A stretch of DNA of 64,000 nt, taken from Bdellovibrio sp. SKB1291214 (GTDB lineage: Bacteria > Bdellovibrionota > Bdellovibrionia > Bdellovibrionales > Bdellovibrionaceae). The stretch lies in assembly GCF_002209355.2 (NCBI RefSeq), contig NZ_CP106855.1, positions 2,542,001 through 2,606,000 of the forward strand, in the 5' to 3' direction. Shown in pieces: positions 41,747 through 50,672 of this stretch. Both the position numbers and the translations under genes were made by a program. Each line of letters opens with the position of its first letter. Within the stretch, counting starts at the first letter, position 1. The notes under the pieces were generated by a model, which was not told where the DNA came from, ran no database searches, and was given only the letters and a program-made list of their open reading frames with translations.

Positions 41747-42444
41747 TGAAGCTGTTGTCCGTTTTTACGGTTCTGTTTATTTCATGTGCGGCCTTTGCAC
41801 AGAATGATTATTTATTTAAAACCATCGAATCCGATACCACTGCAACAGAACTTCCCACGATTGATAAAATTTGGATCGAAGGTCTTCATATCGATGCCGG
41901 TGTGGGAATTCATGGTGGCGTGTATTTGGTCGAGGGGTCCACTCGCGATTACGCGACGGGATTGGCGATCAAGACCGACGTGGGCTATTACTTTAACGAC
42001 CACTGGGCTTGGGAAGCGAGCTCCATGATTAAGTTTGCCCGAGTTGACGAACTAAGAATTTGGGGCACTCAGCTGACCATGGGGATTCGCTATCGATTGC
42101 CACCGGGGTGGTACGATGAACAAGTGCCCTACTTCAGATTTTTCACGGGCGCCAATATCAACGTGGTCTACACAGATGGCAGAAAACTTCCTGAGTTTGA
42201 GGAAGCTTACAGTCGTATTCAGTTTGAAGGTCCCATGGCTGGCCTCGCCTTTGGCGGCATGCGCTTGACCGAACAAAGCAAGAACATGTGGTTTTGGGAA
42301 GCAAGTTTAACTGCAGAGTGGTTAACACGTGAAAGCGGGATTCAAATGGACAAAGATGTGCCTGTGGTGGTGTCTCGCTCTGCGCTTGACGGTCGATCAC
42401 AACTGTACACGATCTTTATCACCTTCGGCGGTCGCATTTTCTAA
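41743..42444 (+). CDS. outer-membrane beta-barrel-like protein, paralogue 2
   Basis: A 233-residue exported protein (signal peptide cut after AAFA-Q). Paralogue of the product of 13245-13892, with the same strand pattern, YYFNDHWAWEASSMIKFARV, RIQFEGPMAGLAFGGMRL, GIQMDKDVPVVVS and a C-terminal aromatic end (GGRIF). It probably forms a small outer-membrane barrel. ATG 41743 overlaps the upstream stop (ATGA) with GGAG 6 bases before it. Confidence 0.75.
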   Translation: MMKLLSVFTVLFISCAAFAQNDYLFKTIESDTTATELPTIDKIWIEGLHIDAGVGIHGGVYLVEGSTRDYATGLAIKTDVGYYFNDHWAWEASSMIKFARVDELRIWGTQLTMGIRYRLPPGWYDEQVPYFRFFTGANINVVYTDGRKLPEFEEAYSRIQFEGPMAGLAFGGMRLTEQSKNMWFWEASLTAEWLTRESGIQMDKDVPVVVSRSALDGRSQLYTIFITFGGRIF

Positions 42445-42536
42445 GTCCATTCATAATGGCAAATAAAAAGCGCGTGAATGCAGGTTAGCGCAAGGGCATT
42501 CGAAAATAGTTTGTTTTGAAGATACTAAAAAGAAGA

Positions 42537-42628
42537 TGGTGCCTCGGGCCGGAATCGAACCGGCACGACCCGGTAAAGGAATCCCAGGATTTTAAGTCCT
42601 GTGCGTCTACCAATTTCGCCACCGAGGC
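42537..42628 (-). tRNA. tRNA-Leu (anticodon UAA)
   Basis: Reading minus: the acceptor arm GCCTCGG pairs with CCGAGGC and an encoded CCA follows (42539-42537). The D arm contains AAATTGGTAGACGC, the anticodon loop is CTTAAAA with anticodon TAA, there is a long variable arm as in Leu tRNAs, and the T arm is CCGGTTCGATTCCGG. Confidence 0.97.
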
Positions 42629-42745
42629 AATCGTGAAGACCAGATGATACCTGTCTTTGCTTAAAGGTCAACTTTAGGCGCAGCGTTAATCTTTAAAAAA
42701 CCAAAGACTTGCCAAAATATCAGGCAAGTATGGCACCATGAACGC

Positions 42746-43153
42746 ATGAATAATCAATATCTGGGTTCCTGCCTGTGTGAGAAAGTGACATTCGAAGTCG
42801 TCGGCAGTTTCGAAAGCTTCTTTTTGTGCCACTGTAAGTACTGCCAGAAGGACACAGGTTCCGCTCACGGTGCCAATTTGTTTTCTCAGAAAGCGCAGCT
42901 AAAATGGGTGCGTGGAGGCGACATGGTGAGAACATTTAATCTGCCTTCAACCCGACACTCGAAAAGCTTTTGTAAAGAGTGTGGCTCGGCTTTACCAGGT
43001 TTGCAGATGAATGGTCAGTTATTGGTCGTTCCTGCCGGGAGCTTAAATTCCCCGTTAGATATTAAACCCAATGCCCATATCTTTTGTTCAAGCAAAGCCC
43101 CCTGGGATGAGGCTTTAGAAAAAATAGCTACGTTCGAAACACTGCCGTCATAA
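42746..43153 (+). CDS. GFA/CENP-V domain zinc protein
   Basis: A 135-residue protein of the glutathione-dependent formaldehyde-activating family. Zinc ligands: Cys9 and Cys11, then Cys28, Cys30 and Cys33, and Cys-x2-Cys in SFCKECGSALPG. The family name is historical; the reaction of most members is unknown. A second in-region ATG at 42738 is out of frame. No SD is obvious. Confidence 0.88.
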   Translation: MNNQYLGSCLCEKVTFEVVGSFESFFLCHCKYCQKDTGSAHGANLFSQKAQLKWVRGGDMVRTFNLPSTRHSKSFCKECGSALPGLQMNGQLLVVPAGSLNSPLDIKPNAHIFCSSKAPWDEALEKIATFETLPS

Positions 43154-43297
43154 CGATATCTGCGCCCGTGTGAGCGAAACTCCCGACAAACCCTGAATTT
43201 CTTACCTGTCCATCGAATCCTAACAGAGATTTCACTCTCATTAAGCTCTAAAATAGGGTAAAAGAGGTACCAGCCAAAACCTAATAGGGAGAGTTTT

Positions 43298-43732
43298 ATG
43301 AAAGTCCTTTCGACGGTGGTTCTTTTGTCTGGTCTTATCGTTTCTTCATTCGCGCAAGCATCTCAATTGCCTAACGATGCCTTGAATTCTTATCAACTTC
43401 TTCGTTCTATCTTTGCAAAATACGACATCACTAAAGGGGACGGTCCCAACGATGCTCCTTGCAAATTGACTTTGATCCTTCAAGAAAAACAAGTGTATTT
43501 GGGTTTGGAGAAAGCACCAGGTGCAGCTTTGCTTGACGGTGTCTTCACAACACTTGATATGGCTTCAGCTGAAAGAGTGGTCGTTGGTTCTTATGGCTGG
43601 GATGGCGAGCAAACGGACTTTATCATCGACCGTGCTCCTGAAGCATTGACGGTGAAAGCAATCAACATTGCTAGCGAACGTGCTGGTGGTGGTGCTGAAG
43701 TCGCTTACTGCACATTCTATCCAAAAAAATAG
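43298..43732 (+). CDS. small exported protein
   Basis: A 144-residue protein with signal peptide KVLSTVVLLSGLIVSSFAQA. The mature part has two Cys (near 55 and 139), probably a disulfide, and beta-rich segments (CKLTLILQEKQVYLGLE). No family recognised. GGGAG lies 8 bases before the ATG and a strong terminator follows, so it is a well-expressed single gene. Confidence 0.7.
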   Translation: MKVLSTVVLLSGLIVSSFAQASQLPNDALNSYQLLRSIFAKYDITKGDGPNDAPCKLTLILQEKQVYLGLEKAPGAALLDGVFTTLDMASAERVVVGSYGWDGEQTDFIIDRAPEALTVKAINIASERAGGGAEVAYCTFYPKK

Positions 43733-43742
43733 TTTTCAAACA

Positions 43743-43769
43743 AAAACCCCGCCGATAAAGCGGGGTTTT
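43743..43769. terminator. bidirectional intrinsic terminator
   Basis: A 10-bp perfect stem AAAACCCCGC / GCGGGGTTTT with 7-base loop between convergent genes ending at 43732 and 43789. Confidence 0.92.
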
Positions 43770-43788
43770 TAGTTTCTGACAGAGGAGA

Positions 43789-44490
43789 TCACTTTTTTTC
43801 GGAAGCGCTCATCTCGCTGTTCAGAAGCAGGATAAATTCCTTCATGTCCTCGGGTAAAGCAGATTCTATTTTGATCGGCTGCTGTGTAAAGGGATGGTTA
43901 AATTCCAAAGATAGGGCATGCAACATTAAGCGAGCAGCGACGGGAACTTTATTGCAAGGATAAATATCATCCCCAAAGATACCCATGTGTTCTTCAGCTA
44001 GGTGAACTCGTATTTGGTGCATGCGCCCTGTTAGAGGTTGCGCTTCGACCATCATGCCCAGTTTAAACTTCTCGAGCAGACGAAATTTGGTATGAGCCAT
44101 ATCGCCGCCGGAGCTGACAGATTTCATCTTGGTTTTTTTAAGCTTATTATCGCGGACCTCTGCCAAGTGATTTTTAAATTCCCAAGTTTCAGGCATTTTG
44201 CGATTGCGAGTGATTGCAACATAAGTCTTTTGGATCAGATGTTTTTTAAACATATTCGCCAAAGGATCGTTCGCCTCTTTGTTTTTAGCAAAGATCATCA
44301 CGCCCGAGGTGTCGCGATCTAAGCGGTGGTGCAGAGCTAGGTAAAAATCTGACCCGCGCGCGCTTTGAAGCTGTTTTTTTAATTGAGTGAAGAAGTCGGG
44401 ACGGCTTTTATCCACCGTCGCTTGCGAAGGAAGACCAGCCGGCTTTTCAGCCGCGATAAACCAGTCATCCTCGAAGAGAATTTTAAACAT
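43789..44490 (-). CDS. RluA-family pseudouridine synthase
   Basis: A 233-residue RNA pseudouridine synthase. HHRLDRDTSGVMIFAKN holds the catalytic Asp (second Asp in HRLDRDTSG), KTYVAITR follows, and PLTGRMHQIRVHL and ARLMLHALSLEF complete the family set. There is no S4 domain, as in RluA/TruC. The target base is not predictable. It overlaps the nuclease gene by one base (TAATG). Confidence 0.92.
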   Translation of the reverse strand: MFKILFEDDWFIAAEKPAGLPSQATVDKSRPDFFTQLKKQLQSARGSDFYLALHHRLDRDTSGVMIFAKNKEANDPLANMFKKHLIQKTYVAITRNRKMPETWEFKNHLAEVRDNKLKKTKMKSVSSGGDMAHTKFRLLEKFKLGMMVEAQPLTGRMHQIRVHLAEEHMGIFGDDIYPCNKVPVAARLMLHALSLEFNHPFTQQPIKIESALPEDMKEFILLLNSEMSASEKK

Positions 44491-45449
44491 TAGCGTTTAT
44501 TGACCATGCAGAAATTTAGGTTCTGCGTTATAACGTTTCGTTGATTGTCTAATTCGTCCTTGGTGAACACGAAGTCTGAAGCTTTGCAACCGTACTTCAC
44601 GATATTATCGTTGATGGCTTGCGCCTCTTCCGGGTTTACCGTCAAACGCCAGATCATTTTAATCGCCAGCCAGTTGCGGATGTATTGGCAACGTCCAGGC
44701 TCGTAGGGCGGCAAGTATCCCTCAGGACCGCTGTCACCCTTAGACATATTTTGATGAGCTTCAGCAGAAACTAAATGCTCTTTCATGCCCATATAGTTCG
44801 CGTACAAACAGCGGAGTTTGTAATCCCAATTGAAAGCTCCGGACATGTAAGCGTTTTTTAAAGGCACCATGTGGTCGATCTGAATTTGGCGAGAAGATGT
44901 CAGCTCTGTATTTGTGTACGGATCATCCCATTTGCCATCTTCCACTACACAGAACTTGCCATTACGGTAGGTGACTTCGCCTTTGCTATCGCGAACCAAG
45001 ACTTTAGCGCGCGTGTTCATGCATGTTTCATCAGCGGGGTCATTGATCCAACGACCGAAGTGAAGTTTGCGCATATATTTTTCTGTGGGAACTGGCATGT
45101 CGTAATTGTATTGGTTCCAGCGCAGCAGGTTTACGACAGCGACTTTAGCTTTTGAAACAAAAGATTCGAACAATGTTCCCGGAGTCATCAATTCACTGGG
45201 TTCCATTTTCGGTGTGCGAATTGTCACGTGATCTATATTGGCGTCGTCTACAAGATAGAACTGATGCCATTGTGGTTTTTCTGTATACGGTGCTGGAACC
45301 GCTTGCTGTGAATCGCTCGCCTGTGATGCGTGCACCGGTGGCAACTCTGATGGTGCCTCTTCCTGTGCCCAAGTCGTATGTGCATTCAGCAATGCTGTTG
45401 CAAATACTCCCAAAACTAAAGCGAATTTCATGCCCCTCACGAAATCCAT
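44490..45449 (-). CDS. exported HNH-type nuclease (DUF1524-like)
   Basis: A 319-residue protein with signal peptide (KFALVLGVFATALLNAHTTWA, cut near residue 28) and a Pro/Gln-rich spacer. The C-terminal domain has IQIDHMVPLKNAYMSGAFNW (the DH of the beta-beta-alpha metal finger), HLVSAEAHQNMSKGDSGPEG and RCQYIRNWLAIKMIWRL, the pattern of secreted DUF1524/HNH nucleases. It probably degrades prey DNA in the bdelloplast or medium (inference). GGGGGG lies 4 bases before ATG 45449. Confidence 0.85.
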   Translation of the reverse strand: MDFVRGMKFALVLGVFATALLNAHTTWAQEEAPSELPPVHASQASDSQQAVPAPYTEKPQWHQFYLVDDANIDHVTIRTPKMEPSELMTPGTLFESFVSKAKVAVVNLLRWNQYNYDMPVPTEKYMRKLHFGRWINDPADETCMNTRAKVLVRDSKGEVTYRNGKFCVVEDGKWDDPYTNTELTSSRQIQIDHMVPLKNAYMSGAFNWDYKLRCLYANYMGMKEHLVSAEAHQNMSKGDSGPEGYLPPYEPGRCQYIRNWLAIKMIWRLTVNPEEAQAINDNIVKYGCKASDFVFTKDELDNQRNVITQNLNFCMVNKR

Positions 45450-45694
45450 TATTCCCCCCGCGAATGGATAAATTTTTACCTTGAGGATTAAGCGAGTTTC
45501 AACAACTGATTCTGTCAGTTTTGTGTTGTGAGATTGCCCGCGCGCGTTAAGTGTAAGGAGGACGATGAGTTTGCTTTGAAATTACTCATTGGAACACAGG
45601 GCTAGTATCATGGTGCGTCTGGAAGAGTTCACTTGCTCTGCTCGAGAATTGATCACAAAATTTAAGTATTTGGTAAACAACATAGGGAGTTCTT

Positions 45695-45895
45695 ATGAAG
45701 AAGATCGTATTCGCGTCTGTAGTGGCTTTATTCTTGGGTGCCTGTGCATCCCAATCAAAAAAAGAATCATGCGCGTGCGGAATGGATAAAGCAAAATCAG
45801 CATGTCACGGGGGCGAGTGCGCTGTTGATAAAAAAGCGACAGCTTCAAGCGGTTGCGCCGACTGTCACGCCGCGGAAGAGAAAACTGGTAAATAA
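45695..45895 (+). CDS. Cys-rich small lipoprotein with CxxCH
   Basis: A 66-residue lipoprotein: lipobox LGAC with lipidated Cys17. The mature part is packed with Cys: Cys26 and Cys28 (CAC), Cys37 (ACHGGEC to Cys42), Cys54, Cys57 and His58 (CADCH). CADCH is a c-type haem-binding form, but with only one site and no other cytochrome features a metal-binding or metal-chaperone role is equally possible. SD AGGGAG precedes the ATG. TolC and RND genes follow after a terminator. Confidence 0.75.
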   Translation: MKKIVFASVVALFLGACASQSKKESCACGMDKAKSACHGGECAVDKKATASSGCADCHAAEEKTGK

Positions 45896-45939
45896 TCTTT
45901 TACCAAGGACCTTAACATTTGATTCAAAATCATCACAAA

Positions 45940-45968
45940 ACCCTCTGCAGAAGAGGGTGTTGTTTTTT
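45940..45968 (+). terminator. intrinsic terminator
   Basis: ACCCTCT / AGAGGGT stem with GCAGA loop, then GTTGTTTTTT. It separates the Cys-rich lipoprotein from the TolC gene. Confidence 0.85.
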
Positions 45969-46108
45969 AAAGCTCGCACTCTAATTTTTATTCCCCATTG
46001 TATTCTTTAAAAAAATTCAAAACCCTGTAGTTGAGCGGTTGTTTACAGGACCTAATTACTTTACGCTTTCCATATAACAAGAATGAGTCAACGGAAGGAC
46101 TTAATCTT

Positions 46109-47533
46109 ATGAAGAGCCAAGTGTGTATCGCACTTCTTTTGTTTTGTTCATCGCCATCCTTCGCGATGAATTTGCAAGAATATCTTAAAGTCGTCGAATC
46201 CAATCATCGATCTATCAAAGCGCTCGATTACGCTAAAGAAGCTTATGATGATGCGAACCTCGCCGGGGACATCGATTTGGTTCCTGCCGTAGGAGCGGAG
46301 ATAAGTTATCTGAGTGATAAAAATCCACTCAGTCAGTTTGCATTATTTGGTGTTCCCGAAAGCAAACAGCTCTCCTATAATCTTGGTTTGCAAAAAAAGT
46401 TTTCTTCAGGAACTTCAGCCAAGGTGTGGGGTACAGTCACTCAATTTGATAATCCAGGAATTCAAAATCCGGAGTTTGCTCGTTACAGCCGTTTCGGATA
46501 TGGGCAATTGGGCCTCACCTTATCGCAGTCTTTATGGAAAGATGCCTTTGGACGTGGCACTCGTCTGCGTTGGGAAAGGCAAGATGCCGATACAGCTGCA
46601 AAAAAAGGGGATGCTGACTATAAGATTCGCGGCGTTTTAGTTCAGGCGGAAGTCGCATATTGGGAATACCTGTATGCCGTGGAAAACCTCAAAACGGCGC
46701 AGGGTTCCTTGGATCGCGCGAAAAAAATAGAATCCTGGACAAGACGTCGCGTGAATGACGGGATTAGTGATCGCGCGGATCTTCTGCAAGGGCAGGCGTT
46801 GGTTGCTGGTCGACAGCTGTTACTTATTACTGCCGAGGATGATTTGCAGTCGGCGAAAAAGGCTGTTCGCGATGCCATGGAGTTAAAAGATTCTGATCCC
46901 TTTCCGGTCATCGAAGGCGATCTGAGTGTGTCTCGTCCTATTAATTCGATGGTCACTGGCGGAAAAGGCCGGGTTGTTCAGATTGAAGCCTATATTAAGT
47001 CCTTAGATGCCAAAGCGGCTGCGGTAAGTGCTGATGAAGTCGAGGATAAGTTTCGTCCTGATTTAGTCTTAAGCGGGTCGTACAATACAAATGCGTTGGG
47101 GCAGGACATGCCAGAGGCTTCGCAAAACTTAGGTGATTTCGACAGGCCCACAGCCAAAGTTTCATTAACCTTCCAATACCTGTTTGATACCTCTGTGAAA
47201 AAGGCTGCTAAAGACGGGGCACGCAAGCAAGCTCTGGCAAATCGAATGTTGGCAGAACGTCAGCTCTTGGAAAGTGACAGTGCTTGGAGTGAACTCAACC
47301 GCAGATACATAGAGATGTCTAAGCGTGTGGAAAGTGCAGAGCAAGTTCATAAACTTCAAAATGATCGAGCTCGTGCGACGAATGATCTTTTTAACAAAGG
47401 TCGCACGATCACCATGAACGTTATTGATGCAGAAAACGATGCAGCGACGGCCGAACTTAATTTAAGCCGTTTAAAGACTGAACAAAGAAAAATGGAAGCC
47501 CAAGGTCGTCTATATATGACGGTAGAGGAATAG
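46109..47533 (+). CDS. TolC-family outer-membrane efflux protein
   Basis: A 474-residue protein with signal peptide KSQVCIALLLFCSSPSFA. The mature part has the long helical TolC pattern: YLKVVESNHRSIKALDYAKEAYDDA, and later KRVESAEQVHKLQNDRARATNDLFNKGRTI, NVIDAENDAATAELNLSRLKTE as the second helical pair. It forms the outer-membrane channel of a tripartite pump. A longer frame from 46031 lacks a start fitting the signal peptide. The RND pump gene begins 4 bases after the stop. Confidence 0.9.
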   Translation: MKSQVCIALLLFCSSPSFAMNLQEYLKVVESNHRSIKALDYAKEAYDDANLAGDIDLVPAVGAEISYLSDKNPLSQFALFGVPESKQLSYNLGLQKKFSSGTSAKVWGTVTQFDNPGIQNPEFARYSRFGYGQLGLTLSQSLWKDAFGRGTRLRWERQDADTAAKKGDADYKIRGVLVQAEVAYWEYLYAVENLKTAQGSLDRAKKIESWTRRRVNDGISDRADLLQGQALVAGRQLLLITAEDDLQSAKKAVRDAMELKDSDPFPVIEGDLSVSRPINSMVTGGKGRVVQIEAYIKSLDAKAAAVSADEVEDKFRPDLVLSGSYNTNALGQDMPEASQNLGDFDRPTAKVSLTFQYLFDTSVKKAAKDGARKQALANRMLAERQLLESDSAWSELNRRYIEMSKRVESAEQVHKLQNDRARATNDLFNKGRTITMNVIDAENDAATAELNLSRLKTEQRKMEAQGRLYMTVEE

Positions 47534-47537
47534 ACCT

Positions 47538-50500
47538 ATGAATTTACCAAGTCTTTCAATTCGCAGACCTATTACAATTCTTTGCGTGGTTCTTCTAACG
47601 TTGATTCTGGGTGTATTTTCTTTATTTAAAATGCCCGTGGATCTTTTCCCCGATGTGACATTTCCGATCCTTTCCATCCAAATCGTCTATCCAGGTGCTT
47701 CGCCTTTGGATTTGGAAAAGCAAGTCGCAAAACCGATTGAAGATGAACTGGGAAGTCTTTCGGGTTTAAAAACGATCACCTCGCAAAACTTAGACGGTGT
47801 GACTGTTATCATTCTTGAATTCAACCTCGGGGTTGATATTAAGGATTTAGAGCAAGATGTGCGAAACCGTATCGGCAATATTCGAAACGATTTACCTAAA
47901 GACATTAGAGAGCCGGTCGTGCGAAGGTTCGACCCGGCCGATCAGCCGATTGTGACTTTGGCGTTAGTGACAGAGCTTCCTGATGGGGAGGCCTATGACT
48001 TGGCGAATGAAACGATCAAGCCCATGTTTGAGCGCCTAAAAGACGTAGGACAAGTGCAGATTTACGGCGGACGTAAGCAAGAAATTCACGTGTTGATTGA
48101 TAAAAACAAACTTCAAGATCGTAAGATTTCGATGCTGCAAGTTTCTCAACGAGTTTTGGAAACGTCTCAAGACGTGCCAATTGGAAAGATTGAAAATCCA
48201 AAACAAGAAACCTCATTGCGTACCAGTGGTGAATTCGATTCTTTAAAGCAGATTGAAGAAGTGAACGTCAACTTTGTCGGTTCCGACCGTCCCGTGATGG
48301 TGAAAGACATAGGTCGCGTTATTAAAAGCCTTGAAGACCAGAAAACCATGGGTCGTATCAAGGGCAAAAAAGCGTTGCTTTTAAATGTCTATAAACAAAG
48401 AGGAGCGAACACCGTTGCTGTGGCTGACAATATTAAAAACAACGTGGCAAAAGCCACCGAGTTTTTGAAATCTAAAAATATCAACGCTCATGTCGAAATG
48501 GTGCGGGACACATCGATTCCAATTCGCTTAAACGTAGCGGACGTCAATGAGTCTATTACCATTGGTATCTTACTGTGCGTGTTGGTGGTGTTCTTTTTCT
48601 TGGGATCTGCACGCTCCACTTTGATCACAGGGATGGCTCTTCCGAACTCCCTCTTGGGTGGATTTGTATTGATGTTTGCCATGGGCTTTACGATCAATTT
48701 GATGACCTTGCTCGCATTGTCATTGGCCGTGGGTCTTTTGATCGATGATGCGATCGTCGTGCGGGAAAATATCTTTCGACATTTAGAGATGGGTAAACGT
48801 CCCAAAGATGCGGCTTTGGATGGTACAAAAGAAGTGACCATGGCCGTTGTTGCGACGACGCTTGTGGTGATTGCAGTTTTCGGTCCGATTTCATTCCTAC
48901 AGGGGATCGTGGGACAGTTCTTTAAACAATTCGGTTTAACAGTTGTGTTCACGATGCTTATTTCGCTGTTCGATGCATTTACAGTGGCACCGATGATGTC
49001 AGCCTATTTAGCGCATCCGGATGAACACAATAAAGGCAATGGCATTATTGGCAAACTGTTATCGGCGTTTGATCGTTTTCAGACGAAGCTTGAAGATATT
49101 TATGAAAGGCTTCTAAAATTCACGATCAATTATCCGAAGACGATTTTATCGGCGGCCGTCGTCGTCTTCGTGCTCTCCATGGGGACGATTGCCTTTATTC
49201 CAAAGACGTTCTTACCCGAAGCAGATGAAGGGGAGTTTTCTGTTTCCATCGAATTGCCTGTGGGATCTTCACTGGAGGCTACAGGAAATTTGGTGGCGGA
49301 TTTAGAGAAAGTTTTTGAAGGGGATCATGCGGTCGGGATTGTTGTTGCGACCATTGGTACAGTGAACAACGAAGCCAATAAGGCAAGCTTGTATGTGCGT
49401 TTGGTCGACCCTAAAGATCGTCCAATGAATACTAGTGATTACACGGAATCGCTTCGTAAAAAAATGGAGCCTTTTAAAGAGCGTGCCATCGTCAGTATCG
49501 GTCAGTTCGATCCGGTAAATTCAGGTCAGAAGCCTTTAATGATCAACCTGACCGGACAAGACTTGGATGAACTTAATAAATACGCAACTCAGGTCGTAGC
49601 AAGACTGAGTAAAATTGAAGGACTGGTTGACGTCGATACAAATTTCCGGGCAGGTAAGCCAGAGTTTCACGTGATCTTTGATCGCAATCGCTCGGAGTCT
49701 TTAGGAGTTTCCACAGTGAAAGCGGGTGCGGAGCTTCGCAACCGCACCGAAGGAAATGAAGAGTCCATCTATCGTGAAAAAGGGATTGATTATAAAATCC
49801 GTGTTCGCTTTGAAGAAAAGTTTCGCGATCTTAGAAGCAATTTTGAATCGACATTGGTTCCAAATGCGAATTTCAACATGATCCCATTGCCACGAATCGC
49901 TCGCGGTGAAGAAGCCACAGGTTTTTCGCAAATCAATCGTCAAAACAAAAGTCGTTTCATTCAGGTTTCTGCAAATCTTGCTAAAGGTGGCGCCTTGGGA
50001 ACGGCCTCACAAGAAATTGAAAAAGTATTTAAGACCGAACTTAAACCGCCAGCAGGAATTGAATACCGTTTCCAAGGTCAGGCAGATGACTTTAAGGATT
50101 TGATCAACAACATGTTGATCGCGATTTTCCTGGGCGTAACGTTTATTTATTTGGTGCTTGCTAGCTTGTATGAAAGCTTTATCACGCCATTCACGATTTT
50201 GTTGGCATTGCCACTGGCGATGACGGGGGCCTTTCTGGCGCTCTTAATCACAGGAAAAACAATTGATATCTTCTCGCTGATAGGAATTGTTTTATTGCTG
50301 GGGGTTGTGGCGAAGAACTCGATCTTGCTGGTTGATTATACTAATCACCTGTTGCAAGACGGAATGGAGCGTAAGGATGCCCTGCTTAAAGCCTGTCGAA
50401 CACGTCTTCGTCCGATCTTGATGACGTCCTTGGCATTAATCGCCGGGATGATTCCAATTGCGATCGGTCTGAACGAAGCTTCGGCGATGAGAAAATCCAT

Positions 50501-50642
50501 GGGTATTGCAATCATCGGTGGTCTGATCAGCTCAACATTGCTAACTCTGGTTGTAGTGCCAGCAGCCTTTGGATTTATCGATGACTTTAGAACTTGGCTT
50601 CGTAAAAAACTGGCGAAGATCAGCGGTTATCAAGGGGGCTAG
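47538..50642 (+). CDS. RND-superfamily efflux pump (AcrB/MdtB type)
   Basis: A 1034-residue inner-membrane RND transporter with 12 spans. It starts LPSLSIRRPITILCVVLLTL and has PVDLFPDVTFPILSI. The proton-relay region is ALSLAVGLLIDDAIVVRENI with the Asp-Asp pair, and the late repeat is LLLGVVAKNSILLVDYTNHL. Length is standard. It probably exports drugs or metabolites with the TolC protein encoded just upstream. GAGGA overlapping the tolC stop serves as SD. No periplasmic adaptor gene (HlyD/AcrA) is present on either side. Confidence 0.95.
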   Translation: MNLPSLSIRRPITILCVVLLTLILGVFSLFKMPVDLFPDVTFPILSIQIVYPGASPLDLEKQVAKPIEDELGSLSGLKTITSQNLDGVTVIILEFNLGVDIKDLEQDVRNRIGNIRNDLPKDIREPVVRRFDPADQPIVTLALVTELPDGEAYDLANETIKPMFERLKDVGQVQIYGGRKQEIHVLIDKNKLQDRKISMLQVSQRVLETSQDVPIGKIENPKQETSLRTSGEFDSLKQIEEVNVNFVGSDRPVMVKDIGRVIKSLEDQKTMGRIKGKKALLLNVYKQRGANTVAVADNIKNNVAKATEFLKSKNINAHVEMVRDTSIPIRLNVADVNESITIGILLCVLVVFFFLGSARSTLITGMALPNSLLGGFVLMFAMGFTINLMTLLALSLAVGLLIDDAIVVRENIFRHLEMGKRPKDAALDGTKEVTMAVVATTLVVIAVFGPISFLQGIVGQFFKQFGLTVVFTMLISLFDAFTVAPMMSAYLAHPDEHNKGNGIIGKLLSAFDRFQTKLEDIYERLLKFTINYPKTILSAAVVVFVLSMGTIAFIPKTFLPEADEGEFSVSIELPVGSSLEATGNLVADLEKVFEGDHAVGIVVATIGTVNNEANKASLYVRLVDPKDRPMNTSDYTESLRKKMEPFKERAIVSIGQFDPVNSGQKPLMINLTGQDLDELNKYATQVVARLSKIEGLVDVDTNFRAGKPEFHVIFDRNRSESLGVSTVKAGAELRNRTEGNEESIYREKGIDYKIRVRFEEKFRDLRSNFESTLVPNANFNMIPLPRIARGEEATGFSQINRQNKSRFIQVSANLAKGGALGTASQEIEKVFKTELKPPAGIEYRFQGQADDFKDLINNMLIAIFLGVTFIYLVLASLYESFITPFTILLALPLAMTGAFLALLITGKTIDIFSLIGIVLLLGVVAKNSILLVDYTNHLLQDGMERKDALLKACRTRLRPILMTSLALIAGMIPIAIGLNEASAMRKSMGIAIIGGLISSTLLTLVVVPAAFGFIDDFRTWLRKKLAKISGYQGG

Positions 50643-50672
50643 TCCGGCCCTAAACAGAGGCTTGAAGAAGAC

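Noticed and set aside
45555-45579. A strong SD (AAGGAGG) followed by a four-codon ORF (MSLL)
   Set aside because: Too short to call a gene. It could be a relic or a minimal leader, but nothing else supports it.
45589-45789. A 66-codon frame overlapping the Cys-rich lipoprotein start
   Set aside because: No SD, and it overlaps a gene with a clear lipobox and SD in another frame.
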